Source: Clostridiaceae bacterium (GTDB taxonomy: Bacteria > Bacillota > Clostridia > Monoglobales > Firm-18). Taken from it: a DNA stretch of 21,594 nucleotides. Under the pieces are notes generated by a model that saw nothing but the letters and a program-made list of their open reading frames with translations, had not been told where the DNA came from and made no database searches. Each line of letters begins with the position of its first letter. The stretch's first letter is position 1. The stretch lies in NCBI GenBank assembly GCA_012511915.1, contig JAAZFB010000116.1, forward strand, positions 1 through 21,594. Reading direction: 5' to 3'. The translations under genes were made by a program, and so were the position numbers. Of the stretch, positions 21,000-21,594 are shown in pieces.

Positions 21000-21594
21000 A
21001 TGATTAAAACAAGCAAAAAAAGGCATATACTTGCACTGCTTCTTACGGTGGCAGTAATGCTGACACTGATTCAGCCCATGGCAGTCACGGTATCCGCTAC
21101 AGGCACAGACGTTGAGGATTTAATTGCGGAACTTGAATACCACGGCTTCACCGCCGTCTACGATGATGTGGATACCGTCACCGTTACGGGAAATGTCAGT
21201 GCAGAAGACACTGCGCTTTGGGATTATTATCTTAATTTATATATTCCCGATGGCATAACGGTGGACTGGCAAGCATCTGTGACCGGCGAAAGCAGTAATA
21301 ATTACTGGCTTGAGCTTTATGGGGACGGCACTTTTTTGATGAGCGGCGGACTGATTGAAATGACAGTAGGTGAAAATAACGATAGTAGATTGATTTTTAT
21401 CAATAATTATGTCACATTCGTTATTGACGGCGGAACCGTACGCAATGAATGCTCACACGGCTATGCGATTGAATTTCTCGATGACAGTGAGTACACCTAC
21501 ATAAGCGGCACGGTGGAAGGCGACATTAATTTTGACGACGGGGACGACGGGTCTGACCCCTTTGAAGGTATTTTTTTGACGGCAGGCGAACATC
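21000..21594 (+). CDS. Secreted repeat-type protein, C-terminus beyond the window
   Basis: 198 codons visible. The start ATG has AAAGGAGG 9 nt upstream. An N-terminal Sec signal peptide (KKRHILALLLTVAVMLTLIQ, ending VSATG) is followed by an acidic, beta-strand-rich region with Gly/Asp turns (LYGDGTFLMSGGLIEMTVGE, FVIDGGTVRNE, YISGTVEGDINFDDG). This looks like a right-handed beta-helix or adhesin-like extracellular protein of gut Clostridia. No catalytic motif is visible and no specific family is recognised. The IS1595 right end lies 45 bp upstream, so its native promoter may have been replaced or lost. Confidence 0.75.
   Translation, partial: MIKTSKKRHILALLLTVAVMLTLIQPMAVTVSATGTDVEDLIAELEYHGFTAVYDDVDTVTVTGNVSAEDTALWDYYLNLYIPDGITVDWQASVTGESSNNYWLELYGDGTFLMSGGLIEMTVGENNDSRLIFINNYVTFVIDGGTVRNECSHGYAIEFLDDSEYTYISGTVEGDINFDDGDDGSDPFEGIFLTAGEH

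Overview
The window looks like the chromosome of a low-to-moderate GC anaerobic Firmicute (class Clostridia, probably a gut lineage). Evidence: strong AGGAGG-type ribosome binding sites, consensus TTGACA/TATAAT promoters, a Tn4451-type large serine recombinase, a MobV relaxase, a clostridial-type glutamate dehydrogenase and many pseudogenes. The genus cannot be told from the sequence alone.

Layout. (1) 1-4110 is a decaying carbohydrate region. It holds the 5' end of an FAD-linked oxidase gene, an internally deleted sugar-isomerase remnant, a divergent RpiR-type regulator with operator-like sites on both divergent promoters, an intact phosphodiesterase/alkaline-phosphatase-superfamily gene and an alpha-L-rhamnosidase stump. 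(2) 4310-4445 is a tRNA-Leu(UAG)-like gene with broken acceptor and T stems, followed by a terminator. (3) About 4450-17110 is best read as an integrative mobilizable element of the Tn4451 type. It has a TnpX-like recombinase, a TnpW-like small protein, a sigma-region-4-like protein, a zinc-finger protein, a large Rhs polymorphic-toxin operon as cargo, a small serine recombinase with one amber codon, a MobV (TnpZ/Pre-type) relaxase, and an oriT carrying the pMV158-type nick sequence TAGTGTG/TTA. (4) 17690-18976 is an intact glutamate dehydrogenase with promoter and terminator. (5) 19071-20954 is a graveyard: scraps of three unrelated genes, then an IS1595-family element whose transposase is broken by two palindromic insertions and one nonsense codon. 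(6) From 21000 a secreted protein gene runs off the right edge.

Two observations stand out. First, upstream of the Rhs operon and just past the end of the small serine recombinase gene lie two 24-bp Hin/hix-like dyads. Their central dinucleotides are in opposite orientation (GT versus AC), and they bound a 133-bp segment that contains a promoter. This has the anatomy of an invertible promoter switch for a toxin operon. In the present orientation the promoter points away from Rhs, and the adjacent recombinase carries a nonsense codon, so the switch may be frozen. Second, a family of short palindromic elements with ends TACTA...TAGTA occurs in five places, once nested inside another. Four insertions have matching 3-bp flanks (TTA, TCA, TTA, TTA). 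For two of them, removing the element and one flank copy restores the IS1595 transposase reading frame, so 3-bp target duplication is directly supported. No transposase for this family is visible here.

The Rhs operon (membrane-anchored protein, secreted Rhs shell with a distinct C-terminal tip, small acidic protein starting 7 nt after the Rhs stop) fits the polymorphic toxin-immunity plan. The toxin and immunity families are not recognised with confidence.
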